Program-made: the position numbers and the translations under genes
Origin: an uncultured Bacilli bacterium
GTDB lineage: Bacteria > Bacillota_I > Bacilli_A > RF39 > UBA660
Assembly: GCA_934085875.1 (NCBI GenBank)
Contig: CAKOHQ010000047.1
Span: forward strand, 1-8,885
Direction of reading: 5' to 3'
DNA: 8,885 nt
Shown here: piece after piece, positions 6,042-8,885 of the stretch
Position numbering within the stretch: the stretch's first letter is position 1
Layout of the letters: every line of letters begins with the position of its first letter
Notes under the pieces: generated by a model
What the model was told of the DNA's origin: nothing
What the model saw: the letters and a program-made list of their open reading frames with translations, nothing else
Database searches by the model: none

Positions 6042-8528
6042 AAAATCTTTAATAAAATCATCGATTGTCATTTCTTTTATTTCATTATTATTTTCAGTAG
6101 TATCTTCTACTACTTCATTATCATCATCAATAATAATTATATCACTATTTAAGTTAATATTTTTTATTTTATTTTTAGATATATTACTTCCTGTACTAAC
6201 TTCATCCATAATAGGTATATCTGTATTTTTAATTACAGTAATATTATCACCATATAAACTTAAACTATCATTTTTATTAGTTACAAAAGCATCAATAATT
6301 TCATAATTAGTAGATTTAACTTTTTTAATCAAAGTACTACCTCTCTTAGCTCTTGAAAGACTATTTAATTCATTAATTTTAATCCTCTTAGCTGTATTTT
6401 TATTGGTAAATAATGTAAGATATTCATCATTATCATCGTAAGTTAAACCTTTAACTAACTCATCATCTTTTAAATTAATACCTTTTACTCCACTAGCCTT
6501 AGTACCTAAAACAGGAATTTCATTAACATTATATACTAAATAATATCCTGTCTTTGTAATTAATATATTGTTATTCTTCTTTAATGTAGCACTAACAATA
6601 GTATCTTTATCTTTTAATTTCATAGAAGTATATGTTTTACTAGTACGACTTACAATAAATTCAGATAATTTTGTCCTTTTAACCATTCCATACTTACTGT
6701 ATAAAACCAATTCCATATTTTTATTATTATCAGTGATTATAAAAGATTTAACTACTTGATCATCAGGACTAATACTTACATAATTACTAATATGTTTACC
6801 TAATTCTTTCCATTTAGTGCTTGTAATTTCATGTATTGGTAAATAAATGTAATTACCCAAACTAGTGATAATTAATATCTTATTTAAATTAGTTGTATCA
6901 TACATATCCAATACAAAATCACCTGGTTTTAATCCTGTTTCTTCGTCACTTGAAGAATATGATTTTTTACTAACTTTTTTCAAATAACCATCATGAGTTA
7001 AAATAGTTATAACATTTTCTTTAATTATTAAATCATTTGCATCTATTTTTATTTCATTAACAACTTCATTTATTTTTGTCTTTCTTGGAATAGAATATTC
7101 TTTTTTTATAGAGTTTAATTCTTTCTTTATAACACTGTCTAACTTTTTAGGATTAGACAATATCTCATTTAATAAAAGTATTGCCTGTCTTAATTTTTCT
7201 AATTTATCTTCTAATACAGTAACATCAAAATTAGTTAATCGGTATAATTGTAAGTCTAATATTGCAGTAGCTTGCTCAATAGTAAAATCAAATTCTTTAA
7301 CCAAATTATCTCTTGCATCACCTTTATTTTTGCTTTTTCTTATACAAGCAATTACTTCATCTAATATACTAAGTGCTTTAACTAACCCTTCTAAAGTATG
7401 AATTTCTTTTTTTGCAGTAGCTAAATCAAATTCACTTCTTAATTTAATAACTTCTCTTTGATGAGCAATATAAGCATCTATTATAGGAATTATACCCAAT
7501 AGTTTTGGTCTCCTATTAACAATAGTTACCATATTATAATTATAGTTAGATTGTAAATCAGTATTTTTTAACAAGTAATTTAATACTAAATTTTTATCTG
7601 CACCACTTTTTAAATCAATAACAATTCTTATATTAGAATCTTTATCTGACTCATCTCTTACTTCACTTATACCATCTATTTTTTTATCAATTCTAATATC
7701 ATCTATTTTTTTTACTAATAATTGTTTGTTTACTTCAAAAGGTATTTCTGAAACTACAATTTGATCTTTTCCTTTATTTTTTTGAAATTCTGTTTTACTT
7801 GTGACAACAACTTTACCTCTACCTTTAGTAAAAGCTTCTTTGATTCCTTCAATGCCTTCAACAATTCCGCCAGTAGGAAAATCAGGTCCTTTAACTATTT
7901 GCATTATATCTTCTAATGTACAATCTGGTTTTTCTATTCTTAAAATTGTAGCATCAATGATTTCTGATAAATTGTGTGGGGGTATATTGGTTGCATATCC
8001 AGCACTTATTCCAGTAGTACCATTAACTAATAAATTAGGAAACTTAGCAGGAAGTACAGTTGGTTCCATTAAGGTATCACTATAATTTGGAGCCATCATA
8101 ACTGTATTTTTATCTATATCTCTCAATAACTCTTCTGTTATCTTAGCCAATCGTGTCTCTGTATAACGATAAGCAGCAGGGCCATCACCATCGATAGAAC
8201 CATTATTTCCATCTATCTCAACTAAAATATGATTTTGTTTCCAATCTTGACTCATTCTTACCATCGCTTCATAAACAGAAGAATCACCATGTGGATGATA
8301 TTTACCTAAAACAATTCCTACTGCATTAGCACATTTTTTAAATTGTTTATCATATGTATTATGATCTTTATACATTGCATAGATTATTCTCCTTTGAACT
8401 GGTTTTAAACCGTCTCTAACATCAGGAATTGCTCTATCTTGAATTATATACTTGGAATATCTAGCAAAACGTTCTTCCATTATTTCTTCTAAACTATATT
8501 CATGTATTTTATTTAATACTGTTTCCAT
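6033..8528 (-). CDS. parC: DNA topoisomerase IV subunit A (ParC)
   Basis: ParC is the DNA-cutting subunit of topoisomerase IV (ParC2ParE2), which decatenates daughter chromosomes and relaxes supercoils. The N-terminal RFARYSKYIIQDRAIPDVRDG and KPVQRRIIYAMYKD are textbook type IIA. The catalytic tyrosine is Y122 in AAYRYTETRL, and the DNA-intercalating Ile is I174 in TGISAGYATNIPPHNL. From about 500 on is the beta-pinwheel C-terminal domain, with the Gram-positive ParC-like block ASGVKGINLKDDELV (679-693). No GyrA box (QRRGGKG-like) is present, which favours ParC over GyrA. The quinolone region HPHGDSSVYEA has wild-type-like S83 and E87. A short acidic tail ends the 831 residues. The ATG has AGGAT 8 bases upstream. 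parE, the usual upstream partner, is not next to it; an Rpn-family gene is. Confidence 0.95.
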   Translation of the reverse strand: METVLNKIHEYSLEEIMEERFARYSKYIIQDRAIPDVRDGLKPVQRRIIYAMYKDHNTYDKQFKKCANAVGIVLGKYHPHGDSSVYEAMVRMSQDWKQNHILVEIDGNNGSIDGDGPAAYRYTETRLAKITEELLRDIDKNTVMMAPNYSDTLMEPTVLPAKFPNLLVNGTTGISAGYATNIPPHNLSEIIDATILRIEKPDCTLEDIMQIVKGPDFPTGGIVEGIEGIKEAFTKGRGKVVVTSKTEFQKNKGKDQIVVSEIPFEVNKQLLVKKIDDIRIDKKIDGISEVRDESDKDSNIRIVIDLKSGADKNLVLNYLLKNTDLQSNYNYNMVTIVNRRPKLLGIIPIIDAYIAHQREVIKLRSEFDLATAKKEIHTLEGLVKALSILDEVIACIRKSKNKGDARDNLVKEFDFTIEQATAILDLQLYRLTNFDVTVLEDKLEKLRQAILLLNEILSNPKKLDSVIKKELNSIKKEYSIPRKTKINEVVNEIKIDANDLIIKENVITILTHDGYLKKVSKKSYSSSDEETGLKPGDFVLDMYDTTNLNKILIITSLGNYIYLPIHEITSTKWKELGKHISNYVSISPDDQVVKSFIITDNNKNMELVLYSKYGMVKRTKLSEFIVSRTSKTYTSMKLKDKDTIVSATLKKNNNILITKTGYYLVYNVNEIPVLGTKASGVKGINLKDDELVKGLTYDDNDEYLTLFTNKNTAKRIKINELNSLSRAKRGSTLIKKVKSTNYEIIDAFVTNKNDSLSLYGDNITVIKNTDIPIMDEVSTGSNISKNKIKNINLNSDIIIIDDDNEVVEDTTENNNEIKEMTIDDFIKDFKL

Positions 8529-8548
8529 ACATTCACATCCTATTAACT

Positions 8549-8576
8549 ATTTTATCAAACATTATTTAAATTACAA
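8549..8576 (-). promoter_or_regulatory. Promoter of parC
   Basis: TTGTAA (8571-8576) and TAAAAT (8549-8554) are separated by 16 bases on the minus strand, with TG one base ahead of the -10 (TGATAAAAT). The predicted start lies within a short leader of about 15 to 20 bases before parC. The position just after the Rpn terminator supports independent transcription. Confidence 0.55.
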
Positions 8577-8578
8577 AG

Positions 8579-8606
8579 AAAAATCGACTCATAGAAGTCA
8601 ATTTTT
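8579..8606 (-). terminator. Terminator of the Rpn-family gene
   Basis: An 11-bp stem AAAAATTGACT/AGTCGATTTTT, with one T-G pair and a 6-base loop (TCTATG), ends in five T on the minus strand. Its flanking A-run gives T residues on the other strand too, so it could act in both directions. The stem begins at the last base of the TGA stop (8606-8608). Confidence 0.8.
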
Positions 8607-8885
8607 CATAACATTGTAACTATTTTTTCAGATAATTTAGTTATTTTTAATATTTTTTGAATTGAATATCCTTCTTCTTTTAAAGCTTTTGCAAAAGAAA
8701 TTTTTTCAGATACTAATTTTTGCTTATCTTGTTCAAGCACTTGCTTATTTTGCTCAAGCTCTTTCTTATCTTGCTCTAGTCCTTGCTCATATAATTCTAA
8801 TTTTTTTATTTCATTTGAGATTTCTCTTTTTTCATTTGAGATTTCTCTTTTTTCATTTGAGATTTTTCTTTTCTCATTTGCAACT
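8606..8885 (-). CDS. C-terminal part of an Rpn-family recombination-promoting nuclease/putative transposase (partial)
   Basis: Only the last 92 codons are visible; the 5' end lies beyond the window, so the PD-(D/E)XK nuclease core cannot be checked. The visible part is a long heptad coiled coil with repeated ISNEKRE units, then LEQDKKE-LEQNKQV-LEQDKQK. It ends in the helix-turn-helix-like segment FAKALKEEGYSIQKILKITKLS, which is typical of the tail of Rpn/'PD-(D/E)XK family transposase' proteins (compare 'AkxLlxxGxSxexIxxiTGLS'). Known Rpn proteins are DNA nucleases linked to RecA-independent recombination and, for the E. coli RpnA type, to phage defence. The gene ends in its own terminator upstream of parC. 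The family call rests on the tail and the coiled-coil style, so other coiled-coil proteins are not excluded. Confidence 0.65.
   Translation of the reverse strand, partial: VANEKRKISNEKREISNEKREISNEIKKLELYEQGLEQDKKELEQNKQVLEQDKQKLVSEKISFAKALKEEGYSIQKILKITKLSEKIVTML
8723..8785 (-). repeat. Three imperfect 21-bp tandem repeats coding LEQ(D/N)K heptads
   Basis: Units at 8723-8743, 8744-8764 and 8765-8785 share the core cttat[ct]ttg[tc]tc[at]ag, about 70 to 80 percent alike. Each encodes seven residues (an EQDK/EQNK plus L pattern), keeping the frame and the heptad phase. Confidence 0.75.
8811..8884 (-). repeat. Near-perfect 21-bp tandem repeats coding ISNEKRE
   Basis: Units begin at 8811, 8832 and 8853, with a fourth starting at 8874 and leaving the repeat after tcatttg. 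The first two units are identical over all 21 bases and the third differs at two positions. Each encodes a heptad in frame (ISNEKRE or ISNEKRK). Such near-identity suggests recent slippage or unequal-recombination expansion. Confidence 0.88.

Noticed and set aside
6568..6759. Plus-strand open frame of 63 codons
   Set aside because: It lies wholly inside parC on the opposite strand and resembles no protein.
7801..8085. Plus-strand open frame of 94 codons
   Set aside because: It is antisense to the conserved ParC core; its openness follows from codon use on the real strand.
6033..8528. GyrA instead of ParC
   Set aside because: No GyrA box is present, and the C-terminal ASGVKGINLK block and the N-terminal details match Gram-positive ParC.
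8811..8884. CRISPR array
   Set aside because: The 21-bp units are contiguous with no spacers and encode in-frame heptads.
8606..8885. An internal start making a small RpnS-like antitoxin from the Rpn tail
   Set aside because: RpnS-type internal products are known for E. coli Rpn genes, but the visible part has no in-frame ATG with a ribosome site (the ATG near 8788-8790 is out of frame; the in-frame GTG before LEQDK has only a weak site). A start could lie beyond the window.
1..8885. Alternative genetic code (UGA as Trp)
   Set aside because: TGA ends dtd, parC and the Rpn gene at the expected lengths or positions, and conserved Trp residues use TGG.

Overview
This is a very AT-rich window whose supported genes all lie on the minus strand, so transcription runs from high to low coordinates. 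The Firmicutes-type gene content (Rel, DTD, a ComN-family regulator, Gram-positive ParC), strong AGGAG-like ribosome binding sites and extreme A+T content suggest a low-GC Bacillota or Mycoplasmatota relative, perhaps an uncultured gut lineage (inference). TGA is used as a stop (dtd, parC, the right-edge gene) and Trp is TGG, so the UGA=Trp code of Mycoplasma and Spiroplasma does not apply.

Layout from the upstream (right) end: (1) the 3' end of an Rpn-family (PD-(D/E)XK) nuclease/putative transposase gene with 21-bp heptad-coding repeats; (2) parC, topoisomerase IV subunit A, with its own promoter and terminator; (3) a 300-residue protein of unknown function; (4) a 71-residue minimal rhodanese-like protein; (5) a cytosolic protein of about 500 residues with a transglutaminase-like Cys-His-Asp core; (6) a three-gene operon of a ComN-type small regulator, the (p)ppGpp enzyme Rel, and D-aminoacyl-tRNA deacylase, joined by a 1-base overlap and a direct abutment; (7) a truncated, frameshifted Rpn-family remnant at the left edge.

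Intergenic gaps between intact genes are 32 to 80 bases and hold terminators and promoters. All five intrinsic terminators I can see have stems that overlap or begin at the stop codon of the gene they end. Several promoters are extended -10 (TGnTATAAT-like) with weak -35 boxes. The stringent-response/tRNA-quality operon and parC are housekeeping; the Rpn-family pieces at both edges are mobile or defence-type sequence.

The points most worth a second look are the altered hydrolase motif of Rel (HDxxED replaced by HETISE, with an intact synthetase), the two same-strand Rpn-family pieces bracketing the block, the heptad repeats in the right-hand Rpn gene, and the uncharacterised genes between parC and the rel operon. 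I found no convincing new multi-gene system, and I saw no tRNA, rRNA, CRISPR array or riboswitch.
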